DNA of 64,000 nt from Reticulitermes lucifugus (taxonomy: Eukaryota; Arthropoda; Insecta; Blattodea; Rhinotermitidae), in the NCBI GenBank assembly GCA_026260175.1, contig JAKCWW010000018.1, forward strand, positions 64,085 through 128,084, read 5' to 3'. The notes beneath the pieces are model-generated. The model did no database searches, was not told the DNA's origin, and was given only the letters and a program-made list of their open reading frames with translations. Shown here one piece after another: positions 11,335-22,839 of this stretch. The number at the start of each line of letters is the position of its first letter. Position 1 is the stretch's first letter. Made by a program: the position numbers and the translations under genes.

Positions 11335-11455
11335 GTTGAAAATTCTGGTCATGTGGATTGACTCCGTTCGGCAACACTGTTCTTCGAAACGTCGGGAATT
11401 ACTCGAGCAAAGACACAGCATCACATCCCAGAAGACTTTAATTTTCAGTCACCGT
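11335..11455 (+). repeat. Dispersed module with GAAAC and CCAGAAGA boxes
   Basis: Contains CGAAACGTCGGGAATTACTC and, about 40 bases later, CATCACATCCCAGAAGACTT. Upstream TTGAAAA may be a decayed CTGANGA box. Related copies occur at 13415-13600, 14905-14985, 18035-18200, 20095-20180 and 31590-31670. It is probably the end of a retroelement, most likely Penelope-like, but no coding part is present. Confidence 0.5.
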
Positions 11456-11459
11456 TCCC

Positions 11460-13410
11460 AGAGCCTCAAATCTCGTAAACTGCCAGTTGTTTGCAAGCTA
11501 TCTACACATTCTTTCATTTTATTTTACTTTATGGAGAAGGCATTAAAATTTTTCTGACAACAGAGTCAAATATAAATTAGTTTTCTAAATTTTACTCAGC
11601 CTGCCACAATTAATAGCAATCCTGTACCCACGTTCAGAGGAAAAATTCAAGTTGGCTTTCAATATGCGGTTTAATGTTAAATAAGTCTTAAGAGCTTAAC
11701 TTCTTCGGAAGCATTCTCGGGCCAGCAGCCGCGTCAGTTTGCTTAATCTTGAGTAGCTAGCCCCGAGAACATTTTATTCAGCTTACTCGCGGTGAAAGCT
11801 TTAATTGCATTCCTTAAGAGACTACACATCATTACTCAGGAACGGAGTATTTGGTGCAGATGTGATCAACAAATCAAACAAGCTGTTTACTCTCGCAAAT
11901 TTATAGCGTAATCAATGTGTGAATATCGCCAAGATTCTTGATGCACCTAGCAGTATCTTTGGTGGATATGTTTTCCAGAACTGTAAATATGCACATTGTC
12001 AGTACAGCACATTATGTGGACCGCGACAGACGTGATAATGCATTCGGAAAAAAACACACGTTTCAATGTGAAATGTTTCTGCGCTCCAGTAATCAAAAAC
12101 ACTCTGTAAATGTCAAATAGTTTCCATATATCGAAACTTTTATATGTTTATGTTAGAGTCAAGCCTGCAAAACAAGTTGACGATATAGCATGTTTTATTG
12201 TGACTAAAACTACCGTAATATCCGCAAGAGATAATAGCATTTTTAGTGCTAATTCGGCTACCCTTGTTCCACTTAGCAACTGGAAATTGAAGTGGACACA
12301 TTTGAATTGCATTCGTCTGGTGAAAAATTGTGGATATAATGATTTTATTTTTATCTGTTCATTGCTGTTATTAATAAATCTGCAAGTGTAATTCTATACT
12401 AGATTTATGTAAAAACATGCAACTGTCGTACAATTAGCAATCGACAGAAACGTATTTTAAAATTAATTATCATCTGACAAACACAGTTTTGTGTATAAAC
12501 CCATCAGGATTATAACAATAGCGTGGTTTTTGCAAAACAAGAAATTGTATAAAGGATTTAATTATAGTTGTTTATTAATAATACTGTACTCACGTTGTTT
12601 AATTTCATAACCTCTTATTATTTGGCATAATAACTGTGGGTTAATATTTTTAACGGCAGTGAGAAGGGCGGCAATATTTCGTAATGACTGGTACAGGATA
12701 TTGGATTAACACAGCTTGTGGTTAAAAATCTCTCATTGAAATTAAAACTCATGTCACTACAGATGTGTAGACTACACACGTGAACATCCATTTGGTTCTC
12801 AACTAAATTTTTAACCGTGTACTAATAATTATACAAATATATACCACCTGCTGCAACGTTTGCAAGCTTTGTATTTTGTCCACACAGAGTTTTTGTGTTT
12901 CTCGTGGCTAACAATAAATATCAATTACACGTGTTCCCCAAAATATTATTAAAAGACTGGTCTTCATATTGGACACGGGCTGTGTGATCTATTTGAGACG
13001 GAAACTGAAGCTTTAAGTACAAATGAAATTAAAGTCAATCTTCGAAGTGTTATACGATGCACGCTCTCTCAACCACATCAGAATAAGTCTTGCTATATAG
13101 ATCAACATTTTCTCAAATCTAACCTTTGAAATATTGTTTCATCTTCAGATTTAACTGACAGGGTATTGGAAAGTTGCACTTTTTGTTGAACACCTACCTT
13201 AAAGATAACAACATTCTATTTAGACCTTCGTTCTTCTTGGATATTGTGCTCTGTTATTAGGTGCTTGTTGTTTGGGCAACAAACAACTAGTGACGCGATA
13301 CATCATCCCAAAAGAACGAATATTTCAACTGTACCGCTTCGAAAGCCTGCAAACTCAACATTCTATTTCGGTGATAAGATTTGAAGTTATTAATACTGTA
13401 ACTAGGAAGC
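11460..13410. other. AT-rich sequence, no gene seen
   Basis: No exon, RNA gene or repeat recognised in about 2 kb. Confidence 0.5.
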
Positions 13411-13414
13411 GTAT

Positions 13415-13600
13415 TGTCTTCTAGGATGTGACACCGTATAGTTTGATACAAATACACTGACGTTTCGGAGGAATATTCTGATTCCACACTAAAAGTTTCT
13501 TACACACTGACGATAGAAGTTACCTTCTAAACTTTTGTCAATTTATATCACACTACACGGTGTCACGTCCCAGAAAAGAGTAATTTTCTTTTAAATTGAT
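13415..13600. repeat. Two facing copies of the CCAGAAGA module
   Basis: On the minus strand CCGAAACGTCAGTG is followed by GTGTCACATCCTAGAAGAC (about 13480 down to 13415). On the plus strand a second copy, CGGTGTCACGTCCCAGAAAA, lies at about 13558-13577. The two copies face each other as an imperfect inverted repeat. Confidence 0.5.
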
Positions 13601-13977
13601 GTTTTCGTCCCAAGCCATTTGATGAGACACGTGGTATTCTTACGCTATCTTGAATTATTACAGACGTTGATTAGTGTCGCGGTACACGAAAGCCATTGCG
13701 AATGTACTCCATTAAATTTTGCACGAAACCAGCCGGTGAAATATATCCTAGTATCAGAGAGCGGACGCCGGTATACCCTACAGCAGTCAGTATGTCAAGC
13801 AATAGAAAATGCCGGCTTTAACACCTAAGTTCCCAGATCTTTTACGTAATATCTTACCTTCTTAGAAACAACTGCTCTTGAACACGCTCAAAATGACACC
13901 TCCAGCGTAATATCAAACTTACGTAAAATACAGTGAAAGCTGAACATTTAATTTCCAGGCACATATCTTTTCCGTCG

Positions 13978-14232
13978 CCTATCCCAGTGGCCGCGCGATT
14001 TAAGGCGTGGGTCTGCGGCCGCTCGCTTACTAGGATCGTGGGTTCGAATCGAACCGGGGGCATGGATGTTTGTCTCTTGTGAGTGTTGTGTGTTGTCAGG
14101 TAGAGGTCTCTGCGANNNNNNNNNNNNNNNNNNNNNNNNNNNNNNNNNNNNNNNNNNNNNNNNNNTGAAGCGTCGTAAAATGACGAGGCCTAGGCCTCCT
14201 AAGGGCTGTCGAGCCATAGAAAAAAAATATAT
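13978..14232 (+). mobile_element. tRNA-Leu-like SINE, family 1, with gap
   Basis: The head GTGGCCGCGCGATTTAAGGC matches the A-box half of a tRNA-Leu. GGTTCGAATCGAACC follows as a B-box region, then TTGTCTCTTGTGAGTGTTGTG-like and AGGTAGAGGTCTCTGCGA blocks. The central part is lost in an N run. The 3' end reads GGCTGTCGAGCCATAG with an A-rich tail. Confidence 0.85.
14116..14165. other. Assembly gap (50 N)
   Basis: Fifty unknown bases inside a SINE. The round length suggests a placeholder. Confidence 0.99.
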
Positions 14233-14459
14233 TTTCCGTCAGTCACATTATTAAAGCAATCACTCTTTCTGCGTCTCAATAGAATTCGGTATATTCAATT
14301 TAGCACAAAACCTCAACCGGATATAATTTCGTCTACGTATAAAAGCCACAGAATCAACACCACAAATTTCTTTACGTGGGAATAATTTGCAAAGAAATAC
14401 ACGTTTTATCATCGTCCTTGATTGGATCAGCCTAATGATATTTGGTGACGAGTATAAAT

Positions 14460-14758
14460 GGCCGTGCCAAGGCTCAGGCGGTTAGTCGCCGGCCTCTCAC
14501 CGCGGAGGCCCGGGTTCGATCCCGGGTCGGCCCATGTGGGATTTGTGGTAGAAAAAGTGTCACTGGGACAGGGTTTTCTCCTGGTACTTCGGTTTTCCCC
14601 TGTCAATCTCATTCCACCGGTGCTCCATTAAAATGCAAAGGCAGAAAAAACCTCAACATCTTCATCTTCCTCATAGGGTTGCACAATGTATTCAAGACTG
14701 CGGTGAGTCCGTAGCATCTGCTGCGGGGCCCTTTAATAAATAAAAATAAATAAATAAA
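14460..14758 (+). mobile_element. tRNA-derived SINE, family 3, full length
   Basis: The first 75 bases fold as a tRNA-like head. GGCCG pairs with CGGCC as an acceptor stem, and CCGGG TTCGATC CCGGG is a perfect T arm containing the B box. The anticodon arm has an oversized loop, so this is not a working tRNA. A CATGTGGGATTTGTGGTAGA body follows, then CCTCAACATCTTCATC, GCATCTGCTGCGGGGCCCTT and an (ATAAATAAA) tail. Other copies are on the minus strand at 16765-16948, 42512-42617 and 61690-61805. Confidence 0.85.
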
Positions 14759-14904
14759 TTATGGAACTCCTAAATATAAAAGACTTTTAAAAATCTCACT
14801 CTATAGTGTTTTCGAAACAGACTTACATAAATGCCGTGCAAATATTCAATAATAATTACATTTGACAATTACTCTTCTCAGATAAATAGTGTCGCATATT
14901 CTGG

Positions 14905-14985
14905 TTATTTTCACCAGACTTCACGGCATTACATTCCAGAAGATAGTGAACTCCACATTCACTGTCGTGAGAACAACAAGACTTC
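14905..14985 (+). repeat. Dispersed CCAGAAGA module
   Basis: GGCATTACATTCCAGAAGAT followed by a CATTCACTGTCGTGAGAA-like stretch. This matches the downstream half of the module seen at 11335-11455 and, reversed, at 34150-34375. Confidence 0.45.
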
Positions 14986-14989
14986 CAGT

Positions 14990-16760
14990 GACTTAACGTC
15001 GTATCTACCATCGTCACCTCCTTAAATTTCTACTCTTTCTTCATAAAATAACTTTCACATCATAAATAAATCATTCATATTCCGAATTTAAACGAAACTT
15101 TTACGTATAAAAACAACCTTCCAATTAAATGAGCTGTGTTCAGGTGAAGACCGAAATAACGAGAGATAAAAGTATTTCGTAAAAGCAACGACTGAAATAT
15201 AAACGTCTCTGCTGCCTTTAACAAACAATTTACTCTTCGAGTGCAATTAAAATGCAAAGTTATAAATAATTATTCCACTTTGGTCGTAAGAGCAAATATT
15301 CATCTGTATTGGTTTCGGTCTTGTACCACCAGATATGAAGGGAATTTAATGTCTTCAAAACACGTCGCTTATCTGCTCGCTTGTCTAAAATGATTCTATA
15401 CAGCGGAGAATTATTTTCCTGCTTTAAGTTTGTTTCAGCGCTGACACATGACTGAAATATAATGTAGCAATCAAGGTTTATAGCTTATAGTAACAGACAA
15501 ACCTTTCATTACCGACAGAGAGTGAATTGATTCTTGAACCAGACAGGAAATTGACGCGTAGCGTGACATTTGTGGCTTGTTTAGTTACTTTTGTTGGTCT
15601 CGCAAAATGTTAGGATTTGAGGAAAACTCTGTTTACCATTGTTTAAATTTTCCCTACAAGTTGTATTCTAAATATCGTTTGTTTTAATAAATACATTCCA
15701 CCTTCGAAGATGGGACCATCACGCTGTCCCGAAATTTTGGGCACCAATTACCCGTGATGTGGCGCAATATTCCAGAAGAACGAATACGTCAAATACTTCG
15801 GGGATTTACGCTCAAAGTAAGTGCAGAAATGTATGTAGGTTTCAAATCTTTCAGTTATCTTATACTATTCAAAATTGTTTGTGGATAAATTTAGAAAGAC
15901 GTCCAGAATATTAAATTTTACGAAAATTATTTAGCGGCTTTTCATTCCCCTGAGCATTGACAGACACACCAAAAACGATAAGTACATTTGTGTAAATTTC
16001 CGTTCGAAACTCCCCGACAATAAATAATAAGTCATATGGTTTAAACTTTAATAAAGCAGCGGCTGTAGTAACAGATCAATTATATTGTAAATACCAGAAT
16101 TTGATATATACGGAGAGTTATAAATTCAGGTTCGAGAATGCTTCATTTACACATTATCAAGCGTAGGAAACTATGATAATCCTTATATGTTTTCAGTAGG
16201 CCACCCTGGCCTGCTAAATACAGTTTACGTATAAAATTTCGGAAATGTACACACACATAGATTCAAAACTCTAAGACGTTTACCTTCTTTTCTTCAACTA
16301 TCTCGAAGACTACAATTTACGGTAAGGTGCAAGCAGCCTAAAATGTGTGCTTTATTTTGTTGGAAATATTTTCGATCCGATTGTCATTTAGCGACTTCAT
16401 GACAATACCTTGATCGGTTATCCAGTTACGAAGGCTCCAAAATCACTGTCCTTGCATTATCTAAATATTCATAAATATCGCAATTCTCTTAGGTGCTTTA
16501 TTCTTGCATAATGCATAGCAAAATAGTCACAGTTTCCTCCTAGAATGGAACCAGCTGCAAGGATCTTCTTTGTGGACAAAATGCAGACATTGCATGAGGT
16601 TAAGAGCGGCAGTCCCCAGAGCCAGGAATTACAAAGTGTTACAGAACACAGAAGAAGAACAAAGAACTAAAACCGTTGAAGAGAAGAACAGGGGAGGGAG
16701 AGATTTGTTTTACGAAAATATTCTGTCACTTGTTTAGATTATAGAGCGTCTGTGGTTAGG
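14990..16760. other. AT-rich sequence, no gene seen
   Basis: No exon recognised. A weak AATATTCCAGAAGAACGA box at about 15769-15785 may be one more module relic. Confidence 0.45.
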
Positions 16761-16764
16761 TAAG

Positions 16765-16948
16765 TGAAATACAAAAATTTAAGCATTGGTGGAAAGATGC
16801 TGACAAGGCGAAAACCGAAGTACTCGGAGGAAACCTGTCGAAGCGCCACTCTGACCACCACAAATCCCACATGGATTGGCCTGAGAAATAACCGAGGCCT
16901 CCTCGGTGAAAGGCCAGTCACTAACCGCCTGACCCACGGCATAGCGTA
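16765..16948 (-). mobile_element. tRNA-derived SINE, family 3, reversed
   Basis: On the minus strand the head GGGTCAGGCGGTTAGTGACT, a decayed B box, CCATGTGGGATTTGTGGTGG and CCTCCGAGTACTTCGGTTTT follow in family order. The 3' tail is missing. Confidence 0.75.
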
Positions 16949-17159
16949 ACAAAAGAAGGGAAAAATAATATGTAGACAAAGTAGTACAGATATATGGCAA
17001 CATCACGCATCTAAGTAGGCAGCAGACCAATAAAAACGAAGGCAGACACAGAGAATTCCTTGTACACAACATAATTTATTTCATACTAAAAATCTAAGTG
17101 CATAACACATTCTGGGGTAGATAAGTGAACAGACAAACTATAAAGAGAAAATCGGAAGG

Positions 17160-17215
17160 ATTCCGAATATGGAAAGAAAGAAAGAAAGATAAAAGGAAGA
17201 GAAAGGAAAATGAAA
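17160..17215. repeat. Purine-rich (GAAA)n tract
   Basis: GAAAGAAAGAAAGAAAGA followed by other A/G-rich sequence. Confidence 0.7.
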
Positions 17216-17654
17216 AAAGCAATAATAATAATTAATATACGTGTACGACGTGCCGATTTTTCCGGGTCAGAGTCTCATATTTTTCAACACCATGCAACAA
17301 CCCGATTTACGGCGCAGCCTCCAGGCCCTCCCATTTATAGGGGATACAATTTTAGAGCATAGAATGTTTTTGTTTAATTTTTTCTGGCTCTACACAAGGC
17401 TGTGTCAACAGCAGAACTGACGTTACAGTTCATCATACCCAAACAAAAACAACAATGGCACCGAGACATATTTATCCTCGGTGTTTGTTCGACTGCTAGT
17501 TAGCATATGCTGATTCACAGTACTGTTTGCATTACATTCCCAATGTGATTACACGCAGGATATACTGTATACTTGGTTCCTGACGATTTATCGTAATCCA
17601 ACTAAGCGCCCCATTTGTGTCTTACGTGTCAAGACAAATAAGGTACAAAATATC

Positions 17655-17752
17655 GTCTTTGTCGTCTTCGTCATCGTCATCATCATCATCATTATCACCA
17701 CCACCATCACCATCATTATTATCATCATCATCAGAAGCAGAAGCAGAAGTCT
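17655..17752. repeat. Trinucleotide microsatellite (CAT)n/(CAG)n
   Basis: An impure run of TCATCATCATCATT and ACCACCACCATCACC repeats followed by AGAAGCAGAAGCAGAAG. It produces the methionine-rich open frame seen on the minus strand here, which is not a gene. Confidence 0.85.
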
Positions 17753-18034
17753 GAATACTTTTCCACATTCAACCACGTTTTATGATAAATTAGAGTGCCT
17801 GTAACTCAACAATTAAAGCACTACGGCAACAAAATACGTGCATTTAAAATACTGCGACACTTGAAGAACGTTACTGATCATACTCCTTTATTTACATATT
17901 TTTAAATATCCCTAGATGTGAACACTGTTATCTGTGTTTCGTATTTAACCTACAAGGTGTACAATATTCCTTTACACAGCACGTGTAATTTAGCGGTGTA
18001 AACTATTGGGCATTAAATTCACTACCTGTATTGA

Positions 18035-18200
18035 TAAAAGTTCAAGTTTTCTGGGATATGACACCGTGCCGACATGTTTTCGCAGTCCACGAAGACTGCT
18101 TACAAAAGGGAGATGTAAGCAGCACACTGCTGTAAAATGTAGGTAACTGTTTGTCAGTCGTCGTGTCATTATATCCCAGGAGACTTTAATTTTTCCCGTG
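18035..18200. repeat. Facing pair of CCAGAAGA modules (fold-back)
   Basis: The left arm (about 18035-18075, minus) carries ACATGTCGGCACGGTGTCAT and ATCCCAGAAAACTTGAAC. The right arm (about 18155-18200, plus) carries GTCGTGTCATTATATCCCAG followed by GAGACTTTAAT. The arms are inverted copies separated by about 80 bases, the same layout as at 13415-13600 and 1571-1811. Confidence 0.55.
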
Positions 18201-18254
18201 TCATAATGGTGTTCTCCGAGGCGAAACGAGGTGTTCCACCACTGGTATGTCAAC

Positions 18255-19920
18255 AGTTATTTAAAAAATAATAATAAAAAAGCAGTGTTCTCAATTTTAC
18301 ATTTTTCTCGCAATCCCTCACATAAAAGCTACATTTCCTGCTGGGTCACAATATAAGATATTCTCTGCTATTAACATTTCTCCTAGTTCGAATACTGACA
18401 AAACAATCCAATTTCATATTTTTTCGTAAACAGCAGTAAAATTTCAATGTGCTACGTGCATCTAAAACTGTTGGAAACCGTTGATGTAAAATGTTTCCTT
18501 TTCCGGGTTACTTTTATCATCCGTTGGCTTTTTCAGTATTTCAAAGACCAGTTTTACCACAGAAAGAGAACGGGCATATAATACTTAACATACTTCAGTT
18601 TCCGACTTTCTGTTTTGCTACAACAGACTCAATCCTGATCATTGTAGGAATATAAATTCAGATTAAATAGGTTTCTCATTGAATAGAACTTGTCATACGT
18701 AAAATTCGAGTTCATTTGACAGAATTTTTAAATCAAAATCATTCCAGTCCTGTTACGTTTCCTGCAAAATTAAGTTAGATGGTCCTGAATGTGAACAAAT
18801 ATGTCAAGCCAAAAGTGCTTTCACTTCTTTGAGGACAAAATTACGTTGTTAATAATGTATGTGTCTTCACATAACAACAAAGGTTATAGGCTATACAAAC
18901 TAGACGAGCAGAATTACAAATCAATTTTCTCATAACCTACCGTTCTCGTAATATTTATTATAACATTCCACATATTATAGGTGCAAAATCATGTCATACT
19001 CGTATGTGCTGTTTATTGCAGAACTTTATGGATAGGAAGGATCTCACAAAATGAAACAACCACACGATAAAGCAGCTTAATACAAAACATAATAGAAACA
19101 TGCCGAACAGAAACAAATTTGTACTCATCACAAAAATCGTTGCCCTATGGACAACGGGTTGGTTTCGAAGGAATCTCTACGTTCTTAGGAACTACAAAAT
19201 GCTCATCTCATATCCTTAACGAATATTTTTACATCCCTTGATGTACTATGATCAAATCTTGAACTACAAGCTCTTCCAATTGTTATCTGTGAAGGTACAC
19301 TCTCCAAACAAGTATAATTTAATGAGCATCGTTAGAGCTAAGTAAATCGCTTCATGTGAAGGGCCCTTAACCATTACGTAATTGGGTTAATCTTGCTGGA
19401 GACTGGCTAGGTTTCAGCTTGTAAATACCTAATTACAAATCATTAAAAATAGAGTATTAGAAAAACACGTAATTTCTTCTACATCACGGACACTTGAAAT
19501 ATACTTCCAAATTAAAATACCAAGATAATGTTTGTACTTTGTCATATCAACGTCCTTTTATTTAGAACGTAATTGTATCATATTCTGATAAACGTGTCAT
19601 ACTCACGCGTGTACGTGCACACACATATACGTTGTGCATATGAGTGTGTAAGAGAGCGTGTTTCATGCATGGTGTATAATGGCCTTTTGTCAGTATCTCA
19701 AGAGCATATTACTTAGACCATTCTCAGTTAGAAATGTAATAGGAACTTCAGTCTGATTATCCTGTAACATAAACCGATAAATTCCCCTCTGTCGATTAGT
19801 TTTTCACGTGAAGCTGAGCTGTATGACAGCCCTCAACATTTTGAGAACAAACCTTACTAGTGCACGAGTACTTTGTACACAACTTCATTTATACACATAT
19901 ATATGTAGTAATTGCTGTGT
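18255..19920. other. AT-rich sequence, no gene seen
   Basis: No exon, RNA gene or repeat recognised. Confidence 0.5.
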
Positions 19921-19924
19921 TGAA

Positions 19925-20020
19925 GATAAGAATGAGTGGAGCTATACCGACACTTCCACTTTGCCATATACATTTATGGCGTACACACAGATAAATTTGT
20001 CTTCGCGAGATCTGAGGTTC
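19925..20020 (+). mobile_element. SINE family 4 tail fragment
   Basis: AGAATGAGTGGAGCTATACC followed by CACTTCCACTTTGCC and a TATGGCGTACACAC end. This matches the tail of the 20511-20800 copy. Confidence 0.5.
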
Positions 20021-20094
20021 TCACAGGCTTGTGGGGTATGGCGCAGTGTGGTTGCACGGCTCTTTCCCTAAGCGTCGAAGAATCGTGCTGCCTT

Positions 20095-20180
20095 CACCTT
20101 AGGGGTCAAGCGATCGAAATGTCTGGAACTACACGCCCAAGAACACAGAGTCACATCCCAGGAGGCCTGAACGTTCAATT
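20095..20180 (+). repeat. Dispersed CCAGAAGA module, weak copy
   Basis: CGATCGAAATGTCTGGAACT followed by GAGTCACATCCCAGGAGGCC, in the order seen at 11335-11455. Confidence 0.4.
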
Positions 20181-20510
20181 CTCCCTTTATCTTTACAATC
20201 AAAAATATGTTTATAATCATGCTTTAAAATAATTTTAAGATGTTACTCTCTTAAACCAATGCGTTTATCCTAACAGTAATACAGCAAGATAAACGGTCAT
20301 AAGCCTAAAATGGCTGAATTTCCAAAGCTGCAATTTAAAATAAAATATTAAGAAAGAAACAGAGACAAAAGTTTCGAAGACATTATGTTCCTTAGAAACG
20401 TCAAAATCAGTTAAACCCGTTACGCAGCATAACGTATCAGGAGATCAGAATCCTGAAAGTACCTTGTCAGTTAGAACAAAATTATAGACTTGATATAACA
20501 CCGCGGAGCA

Positions 20511-20800
20511 TGGATTGCATGGTCGGAGTAGTGGCTAGGCTACGGGCTAGAAAACCGAGGCACCGTGGTTGAATTCCGAACAGGGGCAAGGTATTTCTCT
20601 CTTCTCCCAAGCGTCGAGACTGGCTCCCGAGCTTAGTCAGCTGCTATTTAATGGATACCGGTGCTCTTTCTCGGGAGTTAAAGCAGCCGGGAGGCGAAGT
20701 TGATCACTCACTTCCACATAATACCCAGGTAAAGTGGAGTGAAGCTATACCTCCGCTTCCCCATGTGCCTTTATTGTGTGCATAGGGACAACTTCATGGA
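20511..20800 (+). mobile_element. tRNA-derived SINE, family 4
   Basis: A tRNA-like head GCATGGTCGGAGTAGTGGCT is followed by a B-box-like GGTTGAATTCCGAA. The body reads CCCAAGCGTCGAGACTGGCT, TTTAATGGATACCGGTGCTC, TCTCGGGAGTTAAAGCAGCC and a tail GAAGCTATACCTCCGCTTCC. It is the best copy of this family in the window and lies about 300 bases from the Beat exon. Confidence 0.7.
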
Positions 20801-21101
20801 CATATTTCATATAGACCGCTTCATTGCCTTCAAATTAACCACACGAGAACGTTGTGATTGTACTGCTGACATATCTCTTTTACGGTCTAGACAGATTAAT
20901 ACGGTAAAACGAAAAGAAACATAAAAATTCCCCAATACATCATTCTTCAATATCTTCAAAGCGAGTCGCAGGTTTATAGTTTTAGGAGCAGGATGCCAAG
21001 AATGACATACACGTCTAGTAATATGCTACAGGGTTTATGAGACCTGAACATCATTTAGCGACACGCATTGTGAGACATGCATTGCTACAGGTGGTACTTG
21101 C

Positions 21102-21235
21102 CCTCTTTCCGTTGACGATCCAGGTGAGGTTAGTTGGCGGACTCGAAGCGGGCGATGAGCAGTTCCCACGCAAGGTGTCACCCACGGCGTAGCGGGTCTT
21201 TTCTACCTGTAGCTTGGGGTCACCCTCAGGTAGAT
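21102..21235 (-). CDS. beat: Beaten path (Beat) family immunoglobulin exon
   Basis: This internal exon encodes about 44 residues of the first immunoglobulin-like domain of a Beat protein. The stretch starts LPEGDPKLQVEKTRYAVG, carries the domain cysteine in LRGNCSS and the tryptophan in NLTWIVNGK, and matches the family pattern closely. Beat proteins are secreted or membrane-tethered cell-surface ligands for Sidestep-family receptors in motor axon guidance. The acceptor, after a TGCTCTGTTTCTGCTGGCAG tract, is strong and leaves phase 1. The donor is unusual. The best fit is AGG|GCAAGT, a GC-type donor ending in phase 0. A GT donor four bases further (21098) would end in phase 1 but fits poorly. 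No other Beat exon is visible, so both flanking introns are long. Which paralogue it is cannot be said. Confidence 0.85.
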
Positions 21236-21349
21236 CTGCCAGCAGAAACAGAGCAATTTCAGCATTGGATACATGATTTAAAAGTGGAGTAAAGTTAAAT
21301 AAGATACAAAATTTTGTCCGGTAGACATGCCTGAAAGACACGGACATGC

Positions 21350-22070
21350 TATGAGTATAGGATTTTGATTAAAATGACTTAGGAAAACATGGAATAAAGG
21401 TCCTTTTTAATGGCGATGTTGAATATCTAGTTTCTATATTGCCACACAATTATTTTGTTATTTCAGTCAAAGATGAGTGAAAGGTACCTTTGAAAGAGGG
21501 CAGTTATATGGAAAATTAGTTACGTGGGATGTTTCCATGTGTAGTAATGTCTTCGTTATAAATATTCATCCAATAAATAACTATAAACGTATACAAATAA
21601 TACAACAGAAAACCTAACACGACTCAGGCATGATTAACGGTCTTATATTTCCTCACAGAAGGTATATAACATAGCGCATGTTACAGTAGGTGTCTAAAAT
21701 GACCTCCTTAAACCATCAGATATGCGTGACAACTGGTGAACAGATTATTAAACACTGTTTGAAGTGTTTGTTTATAAATTGCCCATACCGGCGGCACGTT
21801 TAACGGCAGGTGCACGACTCAAACACCACCAGTCCTATGGCCGCGCGTACCGTACATTTTATCACTTAATGCATTTCAATTTGTTGTCAGTAACATACAC
21901 GTGAGGAATAGTTTAATGTACATCTCTTTGTTCGTGAGTATGAAGTACAGTTTAATACAAAGACATTCTAATATTCATGCTCGAATTGATCTGCCATTTC
22001 CACAGGCAGTGGAACTCAGCTACTTAAGCCTCACAGCTTAGTCAAAGTTCAGGCAAAGTATAGATATACA
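21350..22070. other. Intronic sequence near the Beat exon
   Basis: AT-rich with no recognisable element except a GTGCACGACTC...CTATGGCCGCGCGTACC stretch near 21810-21850, which may be a shred of a SINE head. Confidence 0.4.
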
Positions 22071-22135
22071 TACATACTCGTACGTGGGTACATACACATA
22101 CATACATACATGCGTATGTATGTATGTGCTTACGC
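22070..22135. repeat. (TACA)n/(TGTA)n tract able to fold back
   Basis: CATACATACATACATGCGTA next to TGTATGTATGTGC. The two halves are complementary. Confidence 0.75.
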
Positions 22136-22564
22136 ATAGAGAGAAACATCCTGCATTTATTCTTTTATGTGTTTTACATGTTTCATAGTTTTGATAATTA
22201 GAGAAAAGTGTTGTCAAATTTCTGCTTGTGCCCTGTCTGATATGATGCGATTTAAACTTTTTAAGCCTACATGTTACTTTATGTACCGACAAGTTTAACG
22301 TTAAAAATAGCCTCTTCCCGTACAGTGCATTCATTTGTTTTGAAAGGTTTTCAGAACAGAGAGCGATCTTTTTTCTTTTAAAGCAATAAAAAAATGATTT
22401 TTATAATCGAGATGAAGTGTGTTTACTACGCGGTACGAACTCGATCTTTAAATAAATTCAGGTTAATCTTGGTATTTAAAGAGTTAAACTGTATTTTAAT
22501 CACTTCATTTGTATAGTGAGTTACGTTCTACAATCGATATTATAAATAACATCAGGTGTTGGTA

Positions 22565-22725
22565 ACATTTAGTACCAGGAATCTTTCCTGGAGGGTAAAG
22601 GCGGCCGGTGCGTAGGGCTGACAACCTTACCAACTTCATGTGCCGATTGTCTAAAAATCTGGGAGCCTCAACCTCCTGGGACCTTAAGGGCCTGTCAAGG
22701 CCTGTAATGGGATTGCTTTTTGCTG
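22565..22725 (+). mobile_element. SINE family 2, 5'-truncated
   Basis: Contains only the body and tail: TTAGTACCAGGAATCTTTCC, GGCGGCCGGTGCGTAGGGCT, GGGAGCCTCAACCTCCTGGG and GGCCTGTAATGGGATTGCTT. The tRNA-like head is missing. Confidence 0.75.
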
Positions 22726-22839
22726 GTAACATTTTCAACAACTTCGTAACACGTAAAATCATACTCATGCAATTTAGTGAGCCAAATCTTTGGATAATTT
22801 ATGCTAGTACAGTTTCAAATCACGTTTGCCTGTTTTAGC

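Noticed and set aside
14460-14535. Possible tRNA gene with perfect T arm
   Set aside because: The anticodon loop is oversized and the sequence runs straight into the body of SINE family 3, which has other copies in the window.
16739-17072. Open frames on both strands around 16.8 kb
   Set aside because: They are readings of SINE family 3, a known source of false proteins in insect assemblies.
17588-17776. Methionine-rich minus-strand frame
   Set aside because: It is a translation of a (CAT)n microsatellite.
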